The notes under the pieces were generated by a model that worked only from the letters and a program-made list of their open reading frames with translations, did no database searches and was not told where the DNA came from. The translations under genes and the position numbers were made by a program. 64,000 nucleotides of DNA, taken from contig NZ_JAGHZV010000001.1 of NCBI RefSeq assembly GCF_017745215.1, positions 486,893 to 550,892 of the forward strand, read 5' to 3'. Of the stretch, positions 23,268 through 31,688 are shown piece after piece. The first letter of the stretch is position 1; each line of letters opens with the position of its first letter. The DNA comes from Sphingomonas sp. Its GTDB lineage: Bacteria; Pseudomonadota; Alphaproteobacteria; Sphingomonadales; Sphingomonadaceae.

Positions 23268-24311
23268 TTAACCTATGTGTGGATATGCGTCCTTCGCCAG
23301 CAGCGACGCCAGTTCGGCGGGCTGGAGCGCAGCGGCGAGCTGGTCGTGCGTGCATTGCGTGGGCGCCTTGTCGGGCCGCCAGCGCAGGAAGCGCGTGCCA
23401 TGGCGGAAGCGGCCCGCGGTGACTTGGTCGTACGCGACTTCGGCGACCAGCGTGTGGCGCAGCGGGACATAGTCGTGCGCTTCGCCGCCGTTCCAGCGGC
23501 TCGGCCCGCCGGGCGCGCTGCCGGTGAAGCCGGGCGGCCCCTCGACCGGCGCGACGATCGCGCGAAGCCTGGCGCGCTCGGCGGCGGGGAAGGCCGAGGT
23601 GAAGCCGACATGGTCGAGCAGGCCCGCTTCGTCGTAGAGCCCGAGCAGCAGCGACGCGACCTCGCCCTTGGCAGTGCGCCGATAGCCGCCGACGACGCAA
23701 TCGGCGGTGCGCAGCTGCTTGAGCTTGAGCATCGCACGCTCGCCGGGACGATAGGGCTGGTCGAGCTGCTTGGCGACGATACCGTCGAGCGCGCCGCCGC
23801 TGTGCTCGAGCCAGCCGAGCGCGACGTCGCGGTCGCGCGTCGCAGGGGAGAGGAGCAGCCCCGGCGCGTCGAGACCGGCATGGAAGGCCTCGAGCGCCCG
23901 CCGCCGCTCGGCCAGCGGTGCTTGGGCGAGCGACTCCGATCCGATCGCCAGGCAATCGAAGAGCATGAGCTGCGCAGGCGCTTCCTTCACCAGCCTGGCG
24001 ACGCGCGAGGCGGCAGGGTGGAGCCGCGCCTGCAATGCCGCGAAGGAGAGGCGCCCATCGACCGGGATGATCAGCTCGCCATCGAGCAGGAAGTGCCGCT
24101 CGGGCAGCGTAGCGAGCATCGCGACGACGTCCGGGAAATAGCGGCCGAGCGGCTTGCCTGACTTGGAGCGGAGCTCGATCGCGTCGCCCTCGCGGCGGGC
24201 AAGCGCGCGGAAGCCGTCCCATTTGGGCTCGAACTGCCAGTCGTCGCCTTCGGGCAGCGCCGCGACGAGCTTCGCCTCCATCGGCGCCGGGATGGCGGGA
24301 TCGTCGGCCAT
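23268..24311 (-). CDS. ATP-dependent DNA ligase, LigC-like
   Basis: 347 aa. Adenylation domain with motif I EPKWDGFRA (Lys nucleophile near residue 30), motif Ia RSKSGKPLGRYFP, motif III LLDGELIIP, motif IV DGIVAKQ and motif V MLKLKQ. The OB-fold domain follows (TADCVVGGYRRT, FTSAFPAAERARLR). No Ku-binding, polymerase or nuclease domain is fused, so it is a stand-alone LigC-type ligase used in repair of nicks or short gaps and not the replicative enzyme. No ku gene is nearby. Divergent from phoD. Confidence 0.9.
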   Translation of the reverse strand: MADDPAIPAPMEAKLVAALPEGDDWQFEPKWDGFRALARREGDAIELRSKSGKPLGRYFPDVVAMLATLPERHFLLDGELIIPVDGRLSFAALQARLHPAASRVARLVKEAPAQLMLFDCLAIGSESLAQAPLAERRRALEAFHAGLDAPGLLLSPATRDRDVALGWLEHSGGALDGIVAKQLDQPYRPGERAMLKLKQLRTADCVVGGYRRTAKGEVASLLLGLYDEAGLLDHVGFTSAFPAAERARLRAIVAPVEGPPGFTGSAPGGPSRWNGGEAHDYVPLRHTLVAEVAYDQVTAGRFRHGTRFLRWRPDKAPTQCTHDQLAAALQPAELASLLAKDAYPHIG

Positions 24312-24631
24312 GTCCAGCGCGAACGAGCGCGGCGATCAGGCGTTCCCCGCGGGCGAACCGGCAATGCGGCTGTCGCGGATAAGCATCTGTTCCGCGGGAA
24401 TGCCCGAGCCGCTCCGCCGTCCCGATCAGAAGGCTTTCCCGCCGCGCGGCTGGCGCCGACCAGACCCATCGCAACCTCTGACCTATCGATTCATCGCCGG
24501 ACCGGAGGTCGCGATCCCGCATCGAGCCGGTCATCTCCAACTCGGCCACACGCTCCCCCAGTTCGCCATCGGCCGGCTTGACTCGCCTCGGCGCGGCGAA
24601 ATGATCGCGCCGTTCGGGCAGGGAGAGCAAG
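24312..24631. other. Intergenic gap between ligase and phoD
   Basis: 320 bases between divergent genes. I see no small gene, convincing promoter or repeat beyond the GGCAGGGAGAGC ribosome site of phoD at the right end. Confidence 0.5.
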
Positions 24632-26686
24632 ATGGACAGACGGCAGTTTCTTGCGAGCGCAGCTGCCATGGGGCTCAGCCCCGTCTGGGCGCCGCGATCA
24701 GCCGCGAAGCCGTCGCGCGTCGCGTGGCGTGAGGATCGCGCGCTTTATCCTCAGGGCGTCGCGTCGGGCGATCCGGACGAACATAGCGTGGTGCTGTGGA
24801 CCCGCCGGCCGTTCGACCGGGGCTCCGCGCAATCGCTGACGGTGGAGGTCGCACTGGACTCCGAGTTTCGCCGCGTCGTGGCCACGGCGCGCGCGCCGGT
24901 GCTGGCCGCCGCCGACTGGACCTGCCGCGCGCTGGTCGGCGGCCTGTCAGCCGCGACGACCTATTGGTATCGCTTCACCGACGCGACCGGCGCCGGCAGC
25001 CGGATCGGCCGCACGATCACCGCCCCGCGCGCCGACGATCCGCGCCCCGTCCGCTTCGCCTTCGTCTCGTGCAACAGCGTCAACGAAGGTGCCCAGAACG
25101 CCTACGCGCGCATGATCTGGGAAGACGAACGCGCGCCCGCCGGCCGCAAGCTCGGCTTCGTGCTCCATCTCGGCGACTTCATCTACGAAGTCGTCGAATA
25201 TCCCGAGGAAGTGCCGCATCGCTATGCGCGCACCGTCTATGATCTCGGGCATATCCCCAATGGCCGCAAGGTCGGCAATTTCTACGTGCCGACCGATCTC
25301 GCCGGCTATCGCCACGTCTACCGGGCGCACATCGACGATTCCGACATCCAGGACGCCCGCGCCCATTTCCCGTTCGTCTGCATCGGCGACAACCACGAAT
25401 TCTCGTGGCAGGGCTGGCAGAGCTTCATCAAATATGGCGGCAAGGTCGAGCCCGCCCAGCCGCTGCGCGTCGCCGCCAACCAGGCGTGGTGGGAATATAT
25501 CCCGTCGCGCGTCCGCAAGGCCTCGGGTGCGGGGCTCGACCAGTTCGGTCCGCCCACGGTCGAGAAGGCGCCGATCGAGACCTTCGACGATCACGGCTTC
25601 GCTACCGAGCCCAACAGCGTCGCCGCGATCGGCAGCATGACTGCCTATCGCGCGCTGCGCTACGGCAAGCATGTCGATCTGATCCTGACCGACCTCCACA
25701 GCTACAAGGCGGCGGACCCGACCGACCGGGCGGAGGCGACGGCGCTCGACTCGGGCGACTATCCCGTCCTCCCCCAGGAATGGATGGAGATCGTCGACGG
25801 CGGCAAGGACTACGCCGGAGGCAACCCGCCCGCGACGATCGCGGTAGGCGACAAGCGCATCCCCAATTTCCGCAAGGACGAGCCCGCCCACACCGTGCTC
25901 GGCCGCGAGCAGAAGGCATGGCTGAAGGCGCGGCTGACCGGATCGACCGCGACCTGGAAAATCTGGGGCGTGACCAACGGCACGCTCGATATGCGGACCG
26001 ATCCGCAGAACCTGCCCGCGGGGCTGGTGAAGGATAAATGGCCGGGCAGGGACTACGGCACCTTCGGCGGCGGCGACTTCAGCGGCGCCTTTGCCGAGCG
26101 CGCCGAAATCTACGATCTCGTCCGCGATCGCAAGGTGTCCGGCTTCGTCACCGTATCGGGCGACCGGCACAGCTTCTGGGCAGGCTATGCCGCGCCCAGG
26201 CTGCCGCCCGCGGGGTTCGCTCCGGTGGGGCTGAGCTTCATCACCGGCTCGATCTCCGCGCCGGGGCTCGGCGAAGCATCCGAATATTATAAGCCGTTCC
26301 CCCTGCTCGGGCTGTTCGTGCGCAAGCCCGAGGGTGCCGCGCCCGAGCATACGATCAACCTCACGCTCAAGCGCGGCGTGCGCGCGGCGCTCGAATATGC
26401 GGCGAACGGCGACATCGCCAAGGCGCGGGCGCAGACCAATCCCGATGTCGCGCCGCATGTCGAGTTCGTCGACATGGCCGGGCACGGTTATTCGGTGGTC
26501 AGCGCCGGGCCGGAAGCGATCGAGACCGAGTTCGTCTGCATCGTCCGGCCGATCGCGCGCGCGACCACGCCGGACGGCGGTCCGCTACGGTATCGGGTGT
26601 CGCACCGCGCGCAGCTGTGGCGGCCGGGCACTGCGCCGCAGCTTGAGCAGCGGTTGCTCGAAGGGAATGCGGCGCTGTCGGTTTGA
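24632..26686 (+). CDS. phoD: PhoD-family alkaline phosphatase/phosphodiesterase
   Basis: 684 aa. A Tat signal (MDRRQFLASAAAMGLSPVW) is followed by the N-terminal Fn3-like domain starting at LYPQGVASGDPDEHSVVLWTR. The metallophosphatase domain has FAFVSCNSVNEG (metal-binding Cys), HLGDFIYE, IGDNHEF, SGDRHSFWAGY and WKIWGVTNGT, all expected of the Fe/Ca-dependent PhoD enzymes. It is exported folded to the periplasm and releases phosphate from mono- and diesters. About 100-150 residues longer than Bacillus PhoD because of inserts and a C-terminal extension (about 560-684). Monocistronic; no Pho box could be identified by eye. Confidence 0.92.
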   Translation: MDRRQFLASAAAMGLSPVWAPRSAAKPSRVAWREDRALYPQGVASGDPDEHSVVLWTRRPFDRGSAQSLTVEVALDSEFRRVVATARAPVLAAADWTCRALVGGLSAATTYWYRFTDATGAGSRIGRTITAPRADDPRPVRFAFVSCNSVNEGAQNAYARMIWEDERAPAGRKLGFVLHLGDFIYEVVEYPEEVPHRYARTVYDLGHIPNGRKVGNFYVPTDLAGYRHVYRAHIDDSDIQDARAHFPFVCIGDNHEFSWQGWQSFIKYGGKVEPAQPLRVAANQAWWEYIPSRVRKASGAGLDQFGPPTVEKAPIETFDDHGFATEPNSVAAIGSMTAYRALRYGKHVDLILTDLHSYKAADPTDRAEATALDSGDYPVLPQEWMEIVDGGKDYAGGNPPATIAVGDKRIPNFRKDEPAHTVLGREQKAWLKARLTGSTATWKIWGVTNGTLDMRTDPQNLPAGLVKDKWPGRDYGTFGGGDFSGAFAERAEIYDLVRDRKVSGFVTVSGDRHSFWAGYAAPRLPPAGFAPVGLSFITGSISAPGLGEASEYYKPFPLLGLFVRKPEGAAPEHTINLTLKRGVRAALEYAANGDIAKARAQTNPDVAPHVEFVDMAGHGYSVVSAGPEAIETEFVCIVRPIARATTPDGGPLRYRVSHRAQLWRPGTAPQLEQRLLEGNAALSV

Positions 26687-26721
26687 CGGCGTTTCGATCG
26701 AAGGCGGGAAAGCCCAGGCGC

Positions 26722-26750
26722 AAAAGGCCGGACCCTGTTATCGGTCCGGG
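26722..26750 (-). terminator. Hairpin between phoD and the PqqD-like gene
   Basis: 7-bp stem 26728-26734 / 26743-26749 with an eight-base loop, extended by G-rich flanks. On the minus strand a short T run (four T) follows. Between convergent genes. Confidence 0.5.
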
Positions 26751-26760
26751 CGGCTCCGCG

Positions 26761-27039
26761 TCAGTCCAATTCGCGGACCAGCCCATTTTCGATGAGCTGG
26801 GCCGCGAACGCGAGGACGTCGCGGCGGATCGTCTCGCTGTCGCCCGCGTAGCGTGCCTGGAGTCGATCGCACAGCGTGGCGACGTCGATTGGTTCCGCCA
26901 GCTCGCGCCAGATGGCCGTGGCGACCCCGTCAAGGTTGACGTAACGGCCGAGCTGCGAGTCCATCATGATCGTCTCGCCATGCACCTCGGTCGAGAGCGG
27001 TTCATGGGCGCGAACGACGCGGGAAGACAAGGCAAGCAT
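26761..27039 (-). CDS. PqqD-like RRE protein (RiPP leader-binding, lasso B1-like)
   Basis: 92 aa from the ATG at 27039. It matches the PqqD fold: SRVVRAHEPLSTEVHGETIMMDSQ, then GRYVNLDGVATAIWRELAEP, a helical part and AFAQLIENGLVRELD-like end. Stand-alone proteins of this type bind the leader of a RiPP precursor and present it to modifying enzymes; in lasso pathways they are called B1. The gene is alone on the minus strand and divergent from the Cys-containing unknown gene, 2.7 kb from the cyclase gene. No PQQ genes are nearby, so a role in PQQ synthesis is unlikely. Confidence 0.85.
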   Translation of the reverse strand: MLALSSRVVRAHEPLSTEVHGETIMMDSQLGRYVNLDGVATAIWRELAEPIDVATLCDRLQARYAGDSETIRRDVLAFAAQLIENGLVRELD

Positions 27040-27090
27040 CCGGTTTCGACCTTCACGAGTGGTGCCCGGCCGGCCTAAGAGCGGCAAGGC

Positions 27091-27915
27091 GTGGCCATTT
27101 GGACCAAAAAGGGCTTTGCGGAAATGCTCAAAATCGACGCGGCGGTGCGCGCCGTTCGGGTTGCCGGGGGAACCATCGGCGACAATCTCGATCGCGCGGA
27201 AGCCGAGGGCGCGATCCTCCGCGCGGGAGACGGGCGGTATCGCCTGCCGCCGAGCGCACAGGATGCCATGGGCGTGGCGGTCGATCGGCCGCATCTGCTG
27301 ACGGCGGGGCGCTTCCGGCCGCACTGCCATTTCCTCAACAGCTTCACCTTCACCATCGCCTATGGCCGGGCCCAGGTGCCCTTCGGCTGCCGCAACTGCT
27401 ACAAGCTGGTCGCGGCGCCGCGGAGCTTTCACCAGCTGATGGTGATGAAGCCGCTGGCGGAGGCGACCGGCGAGACGACCAAATCGGCCGTGGAAGCGTT
27501 CAATCCGCTCACGCCGCGCGCCTATGGCACCATCCTCTATGTCGAAGGTCGCGATGCCGCGGTGCGAACGGCGCGTGGGCTGCGGCGAGCCATCGACGAC
27601 CACGCCGAGCTCGGCCCGGACGTCGCGCTGTTCGTGCGCCGCGGCTGCCAGAACTACGAGCGCCATTGCGGCCCGTCCGATCGCTATGCGATCGATCCGG
27701 CGCTGGAAGCCGTCGAGGATGCGCTGCACGATGGCTTTGCGGAACGCACTCCCACGGTTCCGGCCGCCATGCGGGATGCCGCGAGCCGGCTGCGGATGAT
27801 CACGATCGCAGCCCAGATCGGCGACGTGTCGAGCCAGGCCTATGGCAGGCCCTTCTTTCCCGCAGGCGTCACCTACGCGTTTGACGAGGGCTCCACGGGG
27901 CCGGATGCGGCGTGA
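27091..27915 (+). CDS. Unrecognised Cys-containing protein in the RiPP locus
   Basis: 274 aa from GTG 27091 (weak ribosome site; an ATG at 27124 is an alternative). The N-terminal part is mixed. The middle holds PHCHFLNSFTFTIAYG and FGCRNCYKL, and the C-terminal half RRGCQNYERHCGPSDRYAID. The paired cysteines and the aromatic stretch look like a conserved core, possibly a metal or Fe-S site, but I cannot name a family. It has no transglutaminase-like Cys-His-Asp pattern, so it is not an obvious lasso leader peptidase. Its stop overlaps the kinase start, and kinase overlaps sulfotransferase, so it is the first gene of a three-gene operon and very likely takes part in peptide maturation. Confidence 0.8.
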   Translation: MAIWTKKGFAEMLKIDAAVRAVRVAGGTIGDNLDRAEAEGAILRAGDGRYRLPPSAQDAMGVAVDRPHLLTAGRFRPHCHFLNSFTFTIAYGRAQVPFGCRNCYKLVAAPRSFHQLMVMKPLAEATGETTKSAVEAFNPLTPRAYGTILYVEGRDAAVRTARGLRRAIDDHAELGPDVALFVRRGCQNYERHCGPSDRYAIDPALEAVEDALHDGFAERTPTVPAAMRDAASRLRMITIAAQIGDVSSQAYGRPFFPAGVTYAFDEGSTGPDAA

Positions 27916-28853
27916 TGCCCGCGAGCAATCATTATTCGATATGCGGGCTGCGGTTCGCGTCCGAGGTCGCCTTGCCCTCGGCGCTCGATTGGAACGGAGA
28001 CGCCGCACGGCCGATCGATGTCGTGGTCCGCATCGGCGCGGTCCCGGGCCGGCTCCCTGACGCTGTCTACCAGGGCCCTACGCTCCAGGTCGACGCAAGC
28101 GGCGCGGCCCGGCATGAAGTCCCGTCCGTCGCGGCATTCCTGATCCGGGGTGGACGGGAGATCGTCGTCGCGCCCGCGCCGCACGCGGCCGAAGCGGAGG
28201 TGCGGCTGTTCCTGCTGGCGACGCCGGTCGGCATCCTGTTCCACCAGCGTGGCCTGCTCCCGCTCCACGCCAGCGCCGTCGCGATCGGAGACCGGGCGAT
28301 CGCCTTCGCCGGCATGTCGGGTGCGGGCAAATCGACGTTCGCCGCGGCGCTGGAGAAGCAGGGCGGCACGCTCCTCGCCGACGACATGACGGTGATCGAC
28401 CTCGGCCATCGCGACGGCCCGATGGTCTTGCCGGCCTTCGCGCATCAGAAGCTGTGCGACGATGCGATCGATGCGCTCGGCCTCGCCCGCGGCGAAGTCG
28501 TCCGCGCGAGCGCGAGCGTCCGGAAATTCTACCCCGCCGCCGGTGCCGGCTTCGCCGCGACGCCTCGCAGGCTGATGATGATCTGCCATCTCGGTGCCGA
28601 GGGCCCGGAGGAGCCCTGGCATTCGGAACTCGCCGGCGCGCGGGCGGTCCACGGCCTGCGCGAGCATGTCTTTCGGCCGCACGCGGCGGGAAGGCTGGGG
28701 CTCGACCAGCGGCTGCTGATCGATTGCGGCCGGCTGGCGAGCCAGGTGCGGCAGATTCAGGTGGCTCGTTCGGCTTCGCTTGCGTCGCTGCCGGCGCTCG
28801 CGCAGCGGCTCGCCTACATGCTCACCGAGCCGGATCTGGCCGCGCCACGATGA
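27912..28853 (+). CDS. HPr-kinase-like protein, probable lasso-peptide kinase
   Basis: 313 aa (GTG 27912 or ATG 27915). It resembles the C-terminal catalytic half of HPr kinase/phosphorylase: LLPLHASAVAIGDRAIAFAGMSGAGKSTF with the Walker A loop near residue 137, then GGTLLADDMTVID. No PTS or HPr gene is nearby. Kinases of this type in RiPP clusters phosphorylate the C-terminal Ser of lasso precursors (known for the paeninodin pathway). The precursor proposed at 31689-31859 ends in Ser, which fits. Overlaps the sulfotransferase gene by four bases (ATGA). Confidence 0.85.
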   Translation: MMPASNHYSICGLRFASEVALPSALDWNGDAARPIDVVVRIGAVPGRLPDAVYQGPTLQVDASGAARHEVPSVAAFLIRGGREIVVAPAPHAAEAEVRLFLLATPVGILFHQRGLLPLHASAVAIGDRAIAFAGMSGAGKSTFAAALEKQGGTLLADDMTVIDLGHRDGPMVLPAFAHQKLCDDAIDALGLARGEVVRASASVRKFYPAAGAGFAATPRRLMMICHLGAEGPEEPWHSELAGARAVHGLREHVFRPHAAGRLGLDQRLLIDCGRLASQVRQIQVARSASLASLPALAQRLAYMLTEPDLAAPR

Positions 28854-29689
28854 GCGGCATCGTCTGGCTCGCCTCCTATCCCAAGTCGGGGAACACCTGG
28901 ATGCGGATGGCGTTGGCGAGCCTGCGCGCGGGCGGTGCGCCGGTCGATATCAACCGGGCGACTGGCGAAGAGGATGCGATTGCCTGTTCCCGGCGCCTGT
29001 TCGACCGGGTTCTGGACCTGGATGCCGCGGAACTCAGCCCGCATGAGGTGCAGATGCTGCGGCCCGCCTTTTATCGCGGCGTCGCGGGGATGCTCGCCCA
29101 GCCGGGCTTCTGGAAGGTCCACGACGCCAGCCGGCAGGTTCCGGACGGCGGTCTGCTCTTCCCGCCCGAGGCGACCCTCGACGTCATATGCATCGTGCGC
29201 GACCCGCGCGACGTCGCGGTCTCGCTCAGCCATCATTATGGGAACACGATCGACGATGCGATCGCGATCATGGCCGATCCGGCTTTCACGCTGAGTCCGG
29301 CGGGCAAGCCCGGCAGCCGCCACCTTCCGCAATGGCTGGGCAGCTGGAGCGCCAATGTGCTGAGCTGGCTCGATCAGGGCCCGTGCGTGCCGCTGCTGGT
29401 CCGCTATGAGGAAATGACCGCGCAGCTCTCCGAGATCCTGGCTACGATCGGCCGGCGCGTGGACGTCGCGGCGACGCCGGCGGCCGCGCGGCGCGCGGCC
29501 GAGGCGACGCTTTTCGAGGAATTGCGGCGACAGGAGGATCGCGACGGGTTCCGCGAGCGGCCGGCGGCAATGGACCGGTTCTTCCGGCGCGGCGAAGCGG
29601 GTGGCTGGCGCTCGGCACTGACCGCGGGGCAGGCAGCGCGCATCGAGCGCGACCATGGTGCCGTGATGGTCCGGCTGGGCTATCTCTGA
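28850..29689 (+). CDS. PAPS-dependent sulfotransferase
   Basis: 279 aa, soluble. The 5'-phosphosulfate loop is SYPKSGNTWMRMAL (residues about 9-22), the conserved His is in KVHDAS, and the 3'-phosphate motif is VRDPRDVAVSLSHHYGN near residue 117. The C-terminal RFFRRGEAGGWRSALT corresponds to the cofactor-binding G-x-x-G-x-W region. It transfers sulfate from PAPS to a hydroxyl or amine. Being the third gene of the operon with the kinase, it may sulfate the peptide, or act in place of or in addition to phosphorylation; the acceptor is unknown. Convergent with the cyclase gene, eight bases apart. Confidence 0.9.
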   Translation: MSGIVWLASYPKSGNTWMRMALASLRAGGAPVDINRATGEEDAIACSRRLFDRVLDLDAAELSPHEVQMLRPAFYRGVAGMLAQPGFWKVHDASRQVPDGGLLFPPEATLDVICIVRDPRDVAVSLSHHYGNTIDDAIAIMADPAFTLSPAGKPGSRHLPQWLGSWSANVLSWLDQGPCVPLLVRYEEMTAQLSEILATIGRRVDVAATPAAARRAAEATLFEELRRQEDRDGFRERPAAMDRFFRRGEAGGWRSALTAGQAARIERDHGAVMVRLGYL

Positions 29690-29696
29690 AGGCGGG

Positions 29697-31607
29697 TCAG
29701 CCGGTCCAGGTCGGCAATCCGGGACAATCGCGCTCGATCCAGCGCAGATATTGGCCGATGTGCAGCGCGAGCAGCGCCTTGCGCAGTCGCACGGGATCGG
29801 TGGCCGCGTCCATGTCGCGCGACCACGGCCCCACAAACGCGTCCAGCGCCGGGAGGTTCACCAGCTGCGGGGCCAGGGCCGAATCCCCGAGCAGCGCCAG
29901 CTCCTCCCCGATCCAAAGGCGCGCGCCGGCGGCGCGGTGACGATATTCGGGGCATTGCCGTCCCTTGCGCTGCTCGTTGACGACCGCGGGCGGCAGTCGG
30001 TCCGCGAGCATGCGCCGTGCGAGCGAGCGGAGCTCGCCCCCGCGCAGATATTGTTCCTGCGGCACCGCTAGGCAGAATTCGAGCAGTGGCAGATAGCCCA
30101 GCGGATCGCGCGTCTCGGTGCCGAAGCGGCGGCGGCGGCCGATATTGGCGATGCGGCGGCCCTCGAGCGTGTTGCGGAACAGCGGGACCAGATGCTGCAG
30201 GGTGGCCGATCGGGCCTCGCCGCGCGCCTTGGCCGGCGACGGCATGTCGCGGAAGAACTCCTCGAGAGCGGCGTCCTGCCGTCCGCGGATGGCATTCGCG
30301 GCGGGGCGGAGCCATGGGGGAAGCAGCGGCGGCAGGGCGGATTGCCGAAGCAGTCGCCAGACGCTGGAGCCTCCCCGCGATCGATCCAGCGCCGCCGCTT
30401 CCTGCCAGAGCGCGCGCAGCCGCCCCGCCCACAGCAAGTCGCGCAGATGATGCAGCCCGCTGTGCGAGAGCGTGAGGTTCCCGGCATGGCCGACCAGGAC
30501 GGTACGCGCGCCGATCTCGGCGCCGCGGCGATGGAGCGGGGCGAACCAGCTCAGGTCGAGCAGGCTGCGCTGCGGGAGCGCGGTCGTGGCGAAGATGGCG
30601 GTCGGGTCGAGATCTTCGCGCGCGATCGGTTCGGCGGGGATGTGGTGTGGGGCGACGTTGGGATAATGGTCGGCGGTCGCGGTGGCTGGTGTCGCTTCGT
30701 CGAAGAAGATGCCGCGCGGCATCGGCGGCAGCGGCGCACCGGGCTCGGGCACCGCGGTCAGCGCGTGCAGCTGAGTGCCGGGAGCGAGCCGGGCGGCGGT
30801 AGCGACGACAGCGCTCGAATCGAGCCCCCCGGAGAGCTGGCAGACCAACGGCCTGGCGACGCGGGCGTGCGCAGCGACTGCCCGGTCCAGCAACTCGCGG
30901 CCGGCCTCGACATAATCTCCGTCACGACGCAAGTGGAGCTGCTTCGCCCAGTCGAGCTGCCAATAGCGATCGGCGCGGGCAGTGCCGTCGCACCAGGAGA
31001 GCCTTCCGCCGGGCGGGATCTGGCGGATGTGCTGAAAGAAGGTGCGACCGTCGCTCGGCCAGTTGCCGCCTGCGAACCCTTCGATCGCGGCCATGTCCGG
31101 ATTTCGCGGCACGCCGGGCACTGCCAGCAGGACGGCAAGATCGTTGGCGAACAGGATGTGATCCGCGCCGGCGTACCAGAAGATCGGCCGGCCGCCGGTG
31201 GTCTGGTCGCAGGCCAGGGTGAGGCGGCGATCCACGCCGTCCCACGCCGCGATCGCGAAATCGCCCAGCAGATGCCGCGGAGCCTCGGCTCCCCATCGCT
31301 CCCACGCCGCGGCGAGCAGGTCGCCGTCCGGGGCCGCGCCGGCCCCGGGCGGCAGCGCCAGCGCCTCGATCAGCGGATGCCGGTTGTCGATCCGACCGTC
31401 GAAGGCGGCCGCGCCTCGGCCCAGGATGAGCGGCAACGCGCCGCCAACGTCTTCGGGCGTCGTCGGAACCGCGTGCTGGACCAGGATCGCATGCCGGTCG
31501 AACCACGAGGACGGCTCACCGCTCGCCTTGGCCACCAACCCGGCGAAACCCCGCTTCCAATCGGCCGGAATTTGCCGGCGATGGACGCCGCCAAGCAGGA
31601 TCGTCAT
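29697..31607 (-). CDS. Asparagine-synthase-like protein, probable lasso cyclase (C protein)
   Basis: 636 aa. The N-terminal glutaminase-like domain (residues 1-200) begins MTILLGG, so the Cys2 nucleophile of true asparagine synthases is absent, as in lasso cyclases. The ATP pyrophosphatase loop CQLSGGLDSSAVVATAA is near residue 262, followed by VLVGHAGNLTLSHSG. Lasso cyclases adenylate the Asp/Glu side chain and close the macrolactam on the new N-terminus. The gene follows the precursor by 81 bases, with a CCGCGG hairpin (31646-31665) between. The partner leader peptidase (B2) is not found in the window. Confidence 0.87.
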   Translation of the reverse strand: MTILLGGVHRRQIPADWKRGFAGLVAKASGEPSSWFDRHAILVQHAVPTTPEDVGGALPLILGRGAAAFDGRIDNRHPLIEALALPPGAGAAPDGDLLAAAWERWGAEAPRHLLGDFAIAAWDGVDRRLTLACDQTTGGRPIFWYAGADHILFANDLAVLLAVPGVPRNPDMAAIEGFAGGNWPSDGRTFFQHIRQIPPGGRLSWCDGTARADRYWQLDWAKQLHLRRDGDYVEAGRELLDRAVAAHARVARPLVCQLSGGLDSSAVVATAARLAPGTQLHALTAVPEPGAPLPPMPRGIFFDEATPATATADHYPNVAPHHIPAEPIAREDLDPTAIFATTALPQRSLLDLSWFAPLHRRGAEIGARTVLVGHAGNLTLSHSGLHHLRDLLWAGRLRALWQEAAALDRSRGGSSVWRLLRQSALPPLLPPWLRPAANAIRGRQDAALEEFFRDMPSPAKARGEARSATLQHLVPLFRNTLEGRRIANIGRRRRFGTETRDPLGYLPLLEFCLAVPQEQYLRGGELRSLARRMLADRLPPAVVNEQRKGRQCPEYRHRAAGARLWIGEELALLGDSALAPQLVNLPALDAFVGPWSRDMDAATDPVRLRKALLALHIGQYLRWIERDCPGLPTWTG

Positions 31608-31645
31608 TGCGCGACCGGCTGTCGAAACAGATCGCCCACGGCAAT

Positions 31646-31665
31646 CCGCGGGGCAATCACCGCGG
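31646..31665 (-). terminator. Hairpin between precursor and cyclase (possible attenuator)
   Basis: Stem CCGCGG 31646-31651 / 31660-31665 with an eight-base loop and no T run. It could stabilise the precursor mRNA or lower readthrough, as is usual between RiPP precursor and enzyme genes. Confidence 0.35.
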
Positions 31666-31688
31666 TCTTGCAGCGGGAGGGAAGCGCG

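Noticed and set aside
26761..27039. PqqD as part of PQQ cofactor synthesis for the glucose dehydrogenase
   Set aside because: No pqqA, B, C or E nearby and the gene sits with cyclase, kinase and sulfotransferase, so a RiPP role is more likely.
27912..28853. HPr kinase/phosphorylase of the PTS
   Set aside because: It has only the nucleotide-binding half and no HPr or EI gene nearby; RiPP context explains it better.
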